NCBI RefSeq assembly: GCF_030268965.1
Contig: NZ_BSSE01000039.1
Location: 1 to 57,115 of the forward strand
Direction of reading: 5' to 3'
Length of the DNA stretch: 57,115 nt
From: Microtetraspora sp. NBRC 16547
GTDB taxonomy: Bacteria > Actinomycetota > Actinomycetes > Streptosporangiales > Streptosporangiaceae
Positions within the stretch are counted from its first letter, which is position 1. Every line of letters starts with the position of its first letter. Positions 50,095 through 57,115 of this stretch are shown here, piece by piece. The position numbers were made by a program, and so were the translations under genes. Under the pieces are notes generated by a model. The model was given only the letters and a program-made list of their open reading frames with translations. It did no database searches and had not been told where the DNA came from.

Positions 50095-51203
50095 CCCCCG
50101 GCGATCTCTACTCGCTGCTCGCCTGGTTGCGTACCGGCCGCCCGGTCGAGCGCCGCACCGACTTCGCGGTGGGCACGGCGATGCCGGACGGCCGGCTCGA
50201 CCTGTGCAAGCAGGCGCTCGGCCCGATGGGGGCCAGGCTGGTCGCCGAGGCGCTCCCGTCCGCCGGGCCGACGCGCCACCTGCTGCTGGGCACGGACGAG
50301 CTCGGTGACGCGGGGGCCGGTACGGCCGCCGACGCGGCGACGGCGTCCAGCGCTTCGACCCTCTACCTCGGATGCAACGGCATCGGCGGGGCCGGTGCCT
50401 GCCTGATCGCCGATCGGCTCGTCGCCTCGCCCGGCGTCGTACGCGGCCTGTGGCTCAAGCGCAACCCCGTCGGTCCCGACGGCGGGCTGATCATCGGGGA
50501 AGTCGTCGGCACGGGCTTGACCACGATCGACCTGGTGCAGACCCGCCTGGACGCCGGCGGCCTGGCGGCGCTGGTCGATCACATCGTCGCCGCCGGAGGG
50601 ATCGGGCGGCTGTTCGTCAGCGGCAATCCGCTCGGCCCCTCGGGCGCGGAGGAGCTGGCCCGGCTGATCGCGGCCGACGGTGTTGAGGAGCTCTACGCCT
50701 CCGCGGCGGGTCTGGGCGACAGAGGGGCGGAGTTCCTCACCGGGGCCCTGCGAGGCGGGCGGCTGCGCCGGTTGTCGTTGGCGAGCAACGGCATCGGCCC
50801 GGTGGCCGCGGCCGCCTTGATCGCCGCCGCCGTCGCGGCGGGTGCCGAGATGGTCGATCTCGGCAGGGTTCGCGCCGCAGGCGTGCTCGGTGCCCAGGAC
50901 AACCATGTCGGCGACGACGGGGCAGCGGCCGTCGCCCAGGCGCTGGCGGCGTCCACGCACCGGCCGGCCCATCTGAACCTCCGCCATACGGGGATCGGCA
51001 GCAGGGGAGCGTTGCACCTCCTCGCCGGGGCGCGGAACGCTGCCGTCCCGACGCGTTTCGTGCTGGGAGGGGGCATCGCCTCCAGGGTGAAGCGCGAGCT
51101 CGGCGCGCTGGCGGAGGCCGTACCGGAGCTGCGGCCGCATCCCGAGGTCGCCGCGGTCCGGAGCGTCCACCGCACATCACGTCGAGAGGAGAGCGGAAGA
51201 TGA
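50088..51203 (+). CDS. Leucine-rich-repeat protein (ribonuclease-inhibitor type)
   Basis: 371 residues; GTG 50088 or 50091, overlapping the SDR stop. After a ~55-residue head it holds about nine LRR units of the ribonuclease-inhibitor kind, such as LYLGCNGIGGAGACLIAD, LWLKRNPVGPDGGLIIG, LFVSGNPLGPSGAEELARL, LSLASNGIGPVAAAALI and LNLRHTGIGSRGALHLL. LRR solenoids bind proteins or peptides. No signal peptide, so cytosolic. Overlaps the downstream Nudix start (ATGA), so SDR, LRR and Nudix are coupled in translation and may form a complex. Confidence 0.88.
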   Translation: MVTPGDLYSLLAWLRTGRPVERRTDFAVGTAMPDGRLDLCKQALGPMGARLVAEALPSAGPTRHLLLGTDELGDAGAGTAADAATASSASTLYLGCNGIGGAGACLIADRLVASPGVVRGLWLKRNPVGPDGGLIIGEVVGTGLTTIDLVQTRLDAGGLAALVDHIVAAGGIGRLFVSGNPLGPSGAEELARLIAADGVEELYASAAGLGDRGAEFLTGALRGGRLRRLSLASNGIGPVAAAALIAAAVAAGAEMVDLGRVRAAGVLGAQDNHVGDDGAAAVAQALAASTHRPAHLNLRHTGIGSRGALHLLAGARNAAVPTRFVLGGGIASRVKRELGALAEAVPELRPHPEVAAVRSVHRTSRREESGR

Positions 51204-52015
51204 CAGCCGATGGCGACTTCGGCGTGCCCGGGTCGCTGGACCGGGTGTTCGCCGACGTCCGCGCGGAGCGGGCCGCCCAGGACGAGCAGTGGGGGCTGGG
51301 CGAACACCCCGACGGGACCGGGCCGGAACGCACGGCCGCCGCCGACGCGGCCAAGCGCGACACGGCGGAGGCGACCGAGCGTGGCGTGCTGACCTGGCGG
51401 CACATCCTGCTGGAGGAAGTGCTTGAGGCCTTCGCCGAGGACGACCAGGCCGCGCTGCGCGCCGAGTTGGTCCAGGTGGCCGCGGTGGCCGCCAAGTGGA
51501 TCCAGGCGATCGACCGGCGCGCTCCGTCCCCGGGGCACGCGGTGGACAGGACCCGGTTCCGCGCCATCGTCGACGTGCACCTGCTGCTCGTCCGGGACGG
51601 CGCCGTGCTGCTCGCGCGCCGGGCCGGCACCGGGTATGGCGACGGCATGTGGCACCTGCCGAGCGGCCACCTGGAGGCGGGGGAGTCGGTCGTCGACGCC
51701 GCCGTACGCGAGGCCGCCGAGGAGATCGGCGTGGCGATCCGCCTCGATGACCTGACCTTCGCCCATGTCATGCACCGGGCGCCGGACCGGGTCGGCCTGT
51801 TCTTCACGGCCGCCGCCTGGGAGCCCGAGCCGTACAACGCGGAGCCGGACAAGTGCTCGGAGATCGCCTGGTGGCCGCTCGACGCCCTCCCGCCCGACAT
51901 GATCGACTATCCGGCGGCGGCCGTACGGGCGATCGCGGCGGGCGAGCCCTTCGCGCTGCACGCCTGGGACGGCGCCGCCGATCTCGGCCCGGTCAGATCC
52001 TCGACTCGAACCTGA
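51200..52015 (+). CDS. MazG-like domain / Nudix hydrolase fusion
   Basis: 271 residues from ATG 51200 (ATGA overlap with the LRR gene). Residues ~10-105 (RVFADVRAERAAQDEQWGL, TWRHILLEEVLEAFAEDDQA, ELVQVAAVAAKWIQAID) look like an all-alpha MazG-like NTP pyrophosphatase, with EExxE-type acidic residues. Residues ~118-265 are a Nudix domain with a full Nudix box at ~155-177 (G-x5-E-x7-REAAEE-x-GV). Both domains hydrolyse nucleoside triphosphates or related diphosphates. The fusion suggests cleaning or processing of a particular nucleotide, or removal of a nucleotide cap. Confidence 0.88.
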   Translation: MTADGDFGVPGSLDRVFADVRAERAAQDEQWGLGEHPDGTGPERTAAADAAKRDTAEATERGVLTWRHILLEEVLEAFAEDDQAALRAELVQVAAVAAKWIQAIDRRAPSPGHAVDRTRFRAIVDVHLLLVRDGAVLLARRAGTGYGDGMWHLPSGHLEAGESVVDAAVREAAEEIGVAIRLDDLTFAHVMHRAPDRVGLFFTAAAWEPEPYNAEPDKCSEIAWWPLDALPPDMIDYPAAAVRAIAAGEPFALHAWDGAADLGPVRSSTRT

Positions 52016-52271
52016 GCCGGTCGCCGTCGCACGTCACCACCGGGTCGCGGGTCCACCCCGGACGCGGCTGGTGATAGCGGGTCAGCGCCACGTCCGCCAC
52101 CGCCAGGAGCCCGCACGCGGCCGGCGCCGCCTGCGTGACCAGCCCACTGAAGAACCGGGGATGCTCGAGCAGTCCCCGCGTGGTCCTGCCCCCGGACGTC
52201 GAAAACCCCAGGTGGCCCTCGGTGAGCGTGGAAGGTCCGGCGTAGGAATACGCCTGCACGGCATTCGTCAT
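51993..52271 (-). pseudogene. SWIM zinc-finger family protein, N-terminal fragment
   Basis: 92 codons from ATG 52271: AYSYAGPSTLTEGHLGFSTS, HPRFFSGLVTQAAPAACGLL, AVADVALTRYHQPRPGWTRD and CDGDRLRFESR. This matches the N-terminus of actinobacterial SWIM zinc-finger family proteins of about 400 residues, where FES is normally followed by a GCCGVYARLDVL-like stretch. Here a stop comes two codons later. The SWIM motif itself is missing. The end overlaps the convergent Nudix gene by 23 bp. Confidence 0.7.
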
Positions 52272-52413
52272 GGCGGCGAGAGTAGAGATCGCCTACGACA
52301 AAATGCTGGATGTGATCAGCGAACCCTTTTCATCCTGAGTTGGTTTGGGTACCGAGGACCAGGAGATCATCACCGCTCGTAGGAACGGTATGAGGGTTCC
52401 TTGGGGGCTGCGG

Positions 52414-53547
52414 TCAGAGGGATTGCACAGCAGGCGCGGTAAGGCGGTTGCTGAAGCGGGCGAGCATGGTGGTCTGGGACGTTTCGGGGAACAGCCGGCC
52501 AATCAGCGGTGGGATGCGCCAGTTGGCGGGATTGCGCTTGGCCAGCCGGGAAACCAGAGATATGTGCGGGTAGCGGGCCTTCTCGTAGGCGCGCAGCCGT
52601 ACCGCCGGATCGTTGCCGTTCTTGGCGAGCTCGCGCCCGAGCACCCACGCGTCCTCGAGGGTCTGGTTGGCGCCCTGCCCCAGGGTCGGTGGCATGGTGT
52701 GGGCGGCGTCGCCGACGAGGGTGATACGGCCCTCCCCCCATACCGGGCGGACCTTGTTCCAGTGGTGCCCGAAGAACTCGAGGTCGTCCTCGGAGGCGGC
52801 GGCGAGTACCTCGGGGACAGGCGACGCCCACCGCCCGAACCGGTGCCTCAGCTCGGTCAGCGGTGCGGTGGGTCGCGTATCGGTAGGTGACCAGCGCACG
52901 TCGAACCACCACTGCAGCAGGCCGTCCCCGGCGGGCATGAGCCCGCACGCGCCCTCTCGTCCCGTGATCATGAGGTGGTGATGGGTGGGGGTGAGGTCGA
53001 TGTCGATCGGACTGAGGCCCTGCCATGTGCCGAAGGTCGCCGGTCGGACGGCACCGTCGCCCCACAGGCAGCGCCGTACAGCCGAGTGGTGGCCGTCGGC
53101 TCCGATGAGCAGGTCTCCTGTGGCCGTCGACCCGTCGCTGAAGGTCGCCGTGACCCGGCCATTGTCCTGAGTTACGCTCCGGCAGCTCATGTCGTAGCGG
53201 ATGAGGTCGTCGGGCAGCCCGTCGGCCAGGCGTTCCAGCAGGTGACGGCGGGGGATCGCCTTGGTCGGGAAGCCGTAACGGTCGGCCGCGTGGGCAATGT
53301 TCATGCTGGTGCGCAGCCGGCCGTCGGCGGTCAGCGCGTCGATCCTGTCGATGTGGGTGCCGACGCCGTCCAGGCTGATGCCGAGATTGTTCAATACGGC
53401 ATTGCCGTTGCTCCAGATGAGCACCGCCTTACCGCCCGTCCGCCGGGCCGGAGCCTGCTCATAAACCCGCACCCGGTGACCTGCGGCCAGCAGCCCGCGT
53501 GCGACAGCCAGGCCGCCCACCCCGGCGCCTACGACAAGAATCTCCAT
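52414..53547 (-). CDS. FAD-dependent monooxygenase (TetX/PHBH-like)
   Basis: 377 residues from ATG 53547 (GGAGGAG upstream). Motifs: VVGAGVGGLAVARGLLAAGH, AIPRRHLLERLADGLPDDLI, LLIGADGHHSAVRRCLWGDG (DG motif) and ITLVGDAAHTMPPTLGQGA (GD motif). Class A flavin hydroxylase for aromatic or drug-like substrates. Divergent from a MarR gene across a perfect operator, so probably induced by its substrate through that regulator. Confidence 0.92.
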   Translation of the reverse strand: MEILVVGAGVGGLAVARGLLAAGHRVRVYEQAPARRTGGKAVLIWSNGNAVLNNLGISLDGVGTHIDRIDALTADGRLRTSMNIAHAADRYGFPTKAIPRRHLLERLADGLPDDLIRYDMSCRSVTQDNGRVTATFSDGSTATGDLLIGADGHHSAVRRCLWGDGAVRPATFGTWQGLSPIDIDLTPTHHHLMITGREGACGLMPAGDGLLQWWFDVRWSPTDTRPTAPLTELRHRFGRWASPVPEVLAAASEDDLEFFGHHWNKVRPVWGEGRITLVGDAAHTMPPTLGQGANQTLEDAWVLGRELAKNGNDPAVRLRAYEKARYPHISLVSRLAKRNPANWRIPPLIGRLFPETSQTTMLARFSNRLTAPAVQSL

Positions 53548-53564
53548 ATCTCCTCCAGATCGGA

Positions 53565-53585
53565 GTATCTTCAATTCGAAGATAC
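53565..53585. promoter_or_regulatory. MarR operator
   Basis: GTATCTTC-AATTC-GAAGATAC, a perfect 8-bp inverted repeat with a 5-base centre, midway in the 62-bp gap between the divergent FAD monooxygenase and marR genes. Its AT-rich arms and half-site spacing are typical of MarR binding sites. Confidence 0.85.
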
Positions 53586-53609
53586 ATCGCGGTGGAGTAG
53601 ATTGGGAAG

Positions 53610-54062
53610 GTGGTCGACAAGCATCCAGAAGAGGCTGTTTTCCGTGAGTTCCTGATCGCGGTCCTTCTGTACAACGAGGCGCTCGCCGACCGTCTCGGTC
53701 TGCAACCGGTCGACGTCGCCGCCGCCATGCTGCTGGAAATGCGCGGACCACTCGCGGTAGGGGCGATCTCCGAGAAGCTCGGGCTGCCATCCGCTTCGAC
53801 GACCCGGCTGATCGACAGGCTGGAGAAGGCCGGCTACGTGCGACGGGTGCGCGGCGAACGTGATCGGCGCATGGTCACCGTGGAGCTGGTCGAAGGCGGC
53901 ATGGGCGATTACGACGCCGCCTGCGAGGCGTCCAGGCGGCACTTGGGGGCGCTCGGCATGCACTACGGGCCGGAACAGGTGCCGGTGCTGTTGGATATGT
54001 TCACCCGCGTCGCCGAGGCCTATCGATCGGCGACCAAGGAGCTGCGAGAGGGCGCGACCTGA
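53610..54062 (+). CDS. MarR family transcriptional regulator
   Basis: 150 residues from GTG 53610. The winged helix-turn-helix is VGAISEKLGLPSASTTRLID with RLEKAGYVRRVRGERDRRMV as the wing (~residues 50-92); N- and C-terminal helices form the dimer and ligand pocket. It probably represses itself and the divergent monooxygenase through the site at 53565-53585. In Streptosporangiaceae-like genomes such pairs answer to phenolic compounds or drugs. Confidence 0.92.
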   Translation: MVDKHPEEAVFREFLIAVLLYNEALADRLGLQPVDVAAAMLLEMRGPLAVGAISEKLGLPSASTTRLIDRLEKAGYVRRVRGERDRRMVTVELVEGGMGDYDAACEASRRHLGALGMHYGPEQVPVLLDMFTRVAEAYRSATKELREGAT

Positions 54063-54097
54063 ACCATCCCGACACTTCCGATGTCGCGACGGCGCGC

Positions 54098-54372
54098 TCA
54101 CCGATTACCCGGATGCGGGCGTGGGAGCGGTTGAACGTCCTTCTGTGCGCGAGACAACCAGGGGCGGTGGCCCTTGAACGGGGGCGGATCTGCCGCCCGC
54201 TCCTTGTAACCGTTGTCGGCGAAGGTCATCACGCCGACGCCGGTCAAGGTGTCGATCAGGCCGACCGTCCGGGCTGCGGTTACATCGTGGACGGCGCCGG
54301 GCAGGGCAGGCGAGGCCCACACCGGCCGGCCCATGAGGTAAGCGAGTACCTGCACGTTGATCCCGTGGCACT
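54098..54372 (-). pseudogene. IS5/IS112-like DDE transposase fragment
   Basis: The minus strand reads CHGINVQVLAYLMGRPVWAS, PALPGAVHDVTAARTVGL, VMTFADNGYKERAADPPP and LSRAQKDVQ. This is the middle of an IS5-type DDE transposase (HGxNVQV with the second catalytic region). Start and C-terminal catalytic Glu region are missing or out of frame. A remnant with no visible terminal repeats. Confidence 0.8.
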
Positions 54373-55108
54373 ACGGCAGATGTCTGATTCGCCGTAGTTG
54401 TGGGTCGCTGCGCTGCGGTGGGTGATTGTTCCGGCGCGCCGTGATAGCGGGCCTCTGGTGAGCCGCTGTCGCGGCGTTCGCGGGCGCGGTGGTTGCCGGC
54501 ACGGTCCTACGCGCGCCTCCACAACCACCCACCTCCGCTCCGCTTCCCGCCGCCCTCGCATCGGCTCTGCGCTCCTCCATATCGGGCGGCTTTACCGCCG
54601 TTCTCGCCTGCGGCCATCTCTGCCAGGGCCATCCGGTCACTCCGCCGTCTGCGGTCGCGCCAGTGGTTGGCGGTGTGCTGGTCGCGAACTCCGGCGCGGA
54701 CCGTCTCCGGTGGGACCGTCTCCGGCACGGAACCCGCCGGTCGCCTCGGCGGGCACGGACCGGCCGCTGGCCTTGGCTGTGCTTTCTCGGCACATTGTGT
54801 GGCGCCCGGCTCGGAGGAGAGCGGAGCAGGCGGGGCGAGGACCGCAGCGAAGGCCCAGCGAAGCGGGCTTTGCGTGGACCGGAGGTTCCGGCAGGCGCAG
54901 CGACCCCCCCCAAGAAACCCGATTCGAGAAGCCGCCCCAACACGATCGGCCCTCAAACCGCCGATTCGCCCGCTCTGCCCCGCACCCGCAGGATGCCGCG
55001 TCCAATAATTATTGGAGTGGAACTGTGATTCCAGGTGAATTCTTTCCGGCGCTTTATCGGGGTCGTCTGGGAAGCGTTTTTGTCGGTGGGGGTTGTTAGC
55101 GTTCCGGT
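54373..55108. other. 735-bp gene-free interval before the right DUF222 gene
   Basis: 54378-54540 is the inverted counterpart of 2240-2393, and 55009-55108 of 2032-2130. The ~460 bases between (about 54545-55005) have no counterpart in the left arm and no convincing gene; they contain a tandem ACCGTCTCCGGTGGG-type repeat (about 54702-54730). Confidence 0.5.
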
Positions 55109-57115
55109 GTGATTATCGAACGGCAGCCGATCCCCGAGGGCCTGGAGCTGATGGCCCCCGGCGTGGAGCTGGCCGCCGTGCTGGATGGGATCGATATCGC
55201 CAGGCTGGACGGCTTCGACGCCGTGATCGTGATGCAGGCATATGCCCGCCTCGAAGCGCACATGCAAGCCCGGAAAGCCACCGTGATGGCCGAAGTCGGC
55301 CTGTATGAGATTTCCGTCTCCGGCATGGAGAAAATGGCGGAGCCGGACAAGAACTCACCCGATGAGGTCAGGTCGGCGTTGGGGCTCACCCGCCGGGCTG
55401 CCGAGCGGGAATACGGGTTCGCCTACGACCTGAAAGTCCGTCTCCCTCGGGTGCGGGACGCCTTGTCGGCGGGTTTGATCGACAAGGCGCGGGCGGTGGT
55501 GTTCTGCGACTGGCTGGAAGACGTCCCCGTCGAGCTCGCCCGCGCTGTCGCCGATCATCTGCTGCCCAAGGCGGGTAAGTGGACGACGAGTGAGCTGCGG
55601 GAGAAGATCAAGAAGTTGTTGATCGCCGCGGATCCGGCCTGGGCGCGCCGTAAGTACGAGCGGGCTGTTCACCAGCGGCGGGTGATCGGGGTGCGGCATG
55701 CCGATGGTTCGGCGAGTATCACCGGCGAGCAGTTGCCGGTGGATCAGGCGGCCGCTGCGATCGCGCGGGTGGATGCGATCGCGGTGCGGGCGAAGAAGAG
55801 TGGCCTGCACGCCCCGATCGATCATGTCCGGGCGGATGTGTTTCTCGGCTTGCTTGAGGGGAGCATGTCCGGCCTGGACGACGACGCGATCATCGCTGTC
55901 CTGTTCGCCAACGCCGCCCGCAAGGCGGCCGGTGAGGAGGACGACTACGATGACCAGCTCTCCGACGCCCCCTTCGACGACCCCGACTCCCAAGGCGCGG
56001 ACCCCGGCCCCCACGGCGCGGACCCCGACCCCCACGGCGCGGACCCCGACTCCCACGGCGGGGACGACCCCGACTCCCGCGGCGGGGACGACCCCGACCA
56101 CACCGGCGACGACTTCGACGGCGACGGCGACGGCGACGGCGGTGGCCATGGTGGCGACGGTGGGCCTGGCGGTTGTGGCGACGGCCGCGCGAACGACCCC
56201 AATGACGGCGACGGTGACGGCGACGACGACGGCGGTTGTGGCGATAGCCACGCGGGCGCCCCTGATGACGGCGACGGTGGCGGCGGTGGCTGTGGTGGGA
56301 GTGGCGACGGCGACGGCGACCGGGACGGCAGCAAGGACGACGGCGATGGAGACAGCGGCCATGGTGGCCACAGCCGTAGCCGTAGCCGTGGTGACGGTGG
56401 CGCTGGGAGTGCTCAGGGCAGCAGCGTGAAGTCGAGCGCGGGCGTGGTGGAGCCGGTGGGGTTTGCGGCGGGTGAGCTGCGGGTTCGGGTGTCCACGCTC
56501 ATGCACTTGGACGACCTGCCCGCCGAGCTTGCCGGGTGGGGGCCGATCCACGCTCATCTGGCCCGCAGGCTTGCCAAACGACAGATCGGCGGTGAGTGGC
56601 GGTTCGCCATTTGCGATGAGGACGGTCACCTCCTCTACGCCGGGATCACCCGACGCCGCCCCGCCGGATGGCCTCGCCATCCAGCATCCGCCCCTGTATC
56701 CCGCACGCCTGCCCCGGGACTCGCCCCGACACCCCGCCTCGCCAACGCCTCGCCCGCTGATGTCCCGCGCCCGGACACCTGCCCCGATCGAGAACACGAC
56801 CCGGGTCCCCTGCCCGTTGTCGACCCCGTATCGGGAGTGCCTCCCGCTGCCGATACTTCTGCCACGCACGGCGTGGTCTCCACGCCTGCTCTTTCTTCCG
56901 CACCCGGTCCTGCGGCCGAAACCGGTCCCGCGGGCGTGCGGGGGACGGCGGTGGATCCTGCCCAGAAGTCGGACAGCGGGCCGGAAGAGGATCCCCGCGC
57001 GAAAACAGCGTCGGTTCGTCGTCGTGGGATCGTCGAGTTGCAGTTCCCGTTGTCGCTGCTGCGGGCGCTGTACGCCGACATCTACGCCCAGGGCGGCTGG
57101 GCCGGTGTGATCGCT
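54378..57115. repeat. Right arm of the long inverted repeat (partner 1-2393)
   Basis: The final 127 bases match the reverse complement of bases 1-127 without a mismatch; the rest is diverged (about nine in ten bases by eye) and carries an insert upstream of the gene. Confidence 0.85.
55109..57115 (+). CDS. DUF222 (13E12 repeat family) protein, right copy, 3' end outside the window
   Basis: Starts at GTG 55109 and stays open for 669 codons to the window end. N-terminal helical DUF222 domain (IDIARLDGFDAVIVMQAYA, ALGLTRRAAEREYGFAYDL, HLLPKAGKWTTSELREKIKK), an acidic Gly/Asp linker (55950-56400), then AAGELRVRVSTLMHLDDLPA, and a Pro/Thr/Ala-rich stretch before the sequence VELQFPLSLLRALYADIYAQ at the edge. 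The HNH motif that usually ends such proteins would follow. Inverted paralogue of 1-2031; see there for how they differ. Confidence 0.85.
   Translation, partial: MIIERQPIPEGLELMAPGVELAAVLDGIDIARLDGFDAVIVMQAYARLEAHMQARKATVMAEVGLYEISVSGMEKMAEPDKNSPDEVRSALGLTRRAAEREYGFAYDLKVRLPRVRDALSAGLIDKARAVVFCDWLEDVPVELARAVADHLLPKAGKWTTSELREKIKKLLIAADPAWARRKYERAVHQRRVIGVRHADGSASITGEQLPVDQAAAAIARVDAIAVRAKKSGLHAPIDHVRADVFLGLLEGSMSGLDDDAIIAVLFANAARKAAGEEDDYDDQLSDAPFDDPDSQGADPGPHGADPDPHGADPDSHGGDDPDSRGGDDPDHTGDDFDGDGDGDGGGHGGDGGPGGCGDGRANDPNDGDGDGDDDGGCGDSHAGAPDDGDGGGGGCGGSGDGDGDRDGSKDDGDGDSGHGGHSRSRSRGDGGAGSAQGSSVKSSAGVVEPVGFAAGELRVRVSTLMHLDDLPAELAGWGPIHAHLARRLAKRQIGGEWRFAICDEDGHLLYAGITRRRPAGWPRHPASAPVSRTPAPGLAPTPRLANASPADVPRPDTCPDREHDPGPLPVVDPVSGVPPAADTSATHGVVSTPALSSAPGPAAETGPAGVRGTAVDPAQKSDSGPEEDPRAKTASVRRRGIVELQFPLSLLRALYADIYAQGGWAGVIA

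Overview
The window is about 57 kb of high-GC DNA from an actinobacterium. Gene content (YcnI-SecA2-rich core, ECF41 sigma factor, DUF6493, 13E12/DUF222 proteins, IS1380 remnants, GTG/TTG starts) looks most like a soil genus of the Streptosporangiaceae type. That placement is inference from gene style only. The first 127 bases equal the reverse complement of the last 127 bases exactly and the copies then start to differ, so the window is probably a whole contig whose two ends stop inside two inverted, nearly identical copies of a DUF222 gene.

Layout. 0-2.4 kb: left DUF222 copy and its upstream repeat. 2.5-15.3 kb: housekeeping-like genes (GNAT, 2H phosphoesterase, P-loop kinase, YdeP-type molybdoenzyme, YcnI with a membrane partner, SulP transporter, accessory SecA, VOC protein, NIPA/EamA-type transporter, FAD monooxygenase). 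15.3-22.4 kb: two TetR circuits. One is a divergent FAD monooxygenase/TetR pair with three operator copies. The other is an acyl-CoA catabolic operon (aminoglycoside-phosphotransferase-like protein plus three acyl-CoA dehydrogenases) that shares its operator with a TetR gene. 22.4-25.7 kb: NERD protein, MoxR-VWA pair and tRNA-Lys.

25.7-33.7 kb, just past tRNA-Lys, is a decayed integrated element: an integrase cut short where an IS1380 transposase fragment begins, a broken spore-associated-protein-like gene, a large secreted lectin protein, an exonuclease, and a repeat-rich gap. 33.7-36.2 kb is a textbook ECF41 locus (sigma factor, carboxymuconolactone-decarboxylase-like protein, NAD-binding protein) with matched divergent promoters. 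36.3-45.2 kb mixes intact genes (winged-helix protein, HAD hydrolase, secreted CocE/NonD peptidase, dienelactone hydrolase, FAD oxidoreductase, terpene synthase) with fragments of a RecD-like helicase, a carotenoid oxygenase and an integrase, plus a 20-residue peptide gene that resembles a RiPP precursor.

45.2-52.3 kb is the most unusual part. An RDD membrane protein, NADAR, a truncated DUF6493 gene and AlkB precede two tandem, nearly identical tRNA-like genes (anticodons GGC and CTC). These stand 26 nt before a translationally coupled operon of a zinc-ribbon SDR without the catalytic tyrosine, a leucine-rich-repeat protein and a MazG-like/Nudix fusion. This cassette lies between two genes (DUF6493 and a SWIM-family protein) that are both cut at their 3' ends where they face it. 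52.4-57.1 kb: FAD monooxygenase/MarR divergent pair with a clean operator, an IS5-like transposase remnant, and the right DUF222 copy.
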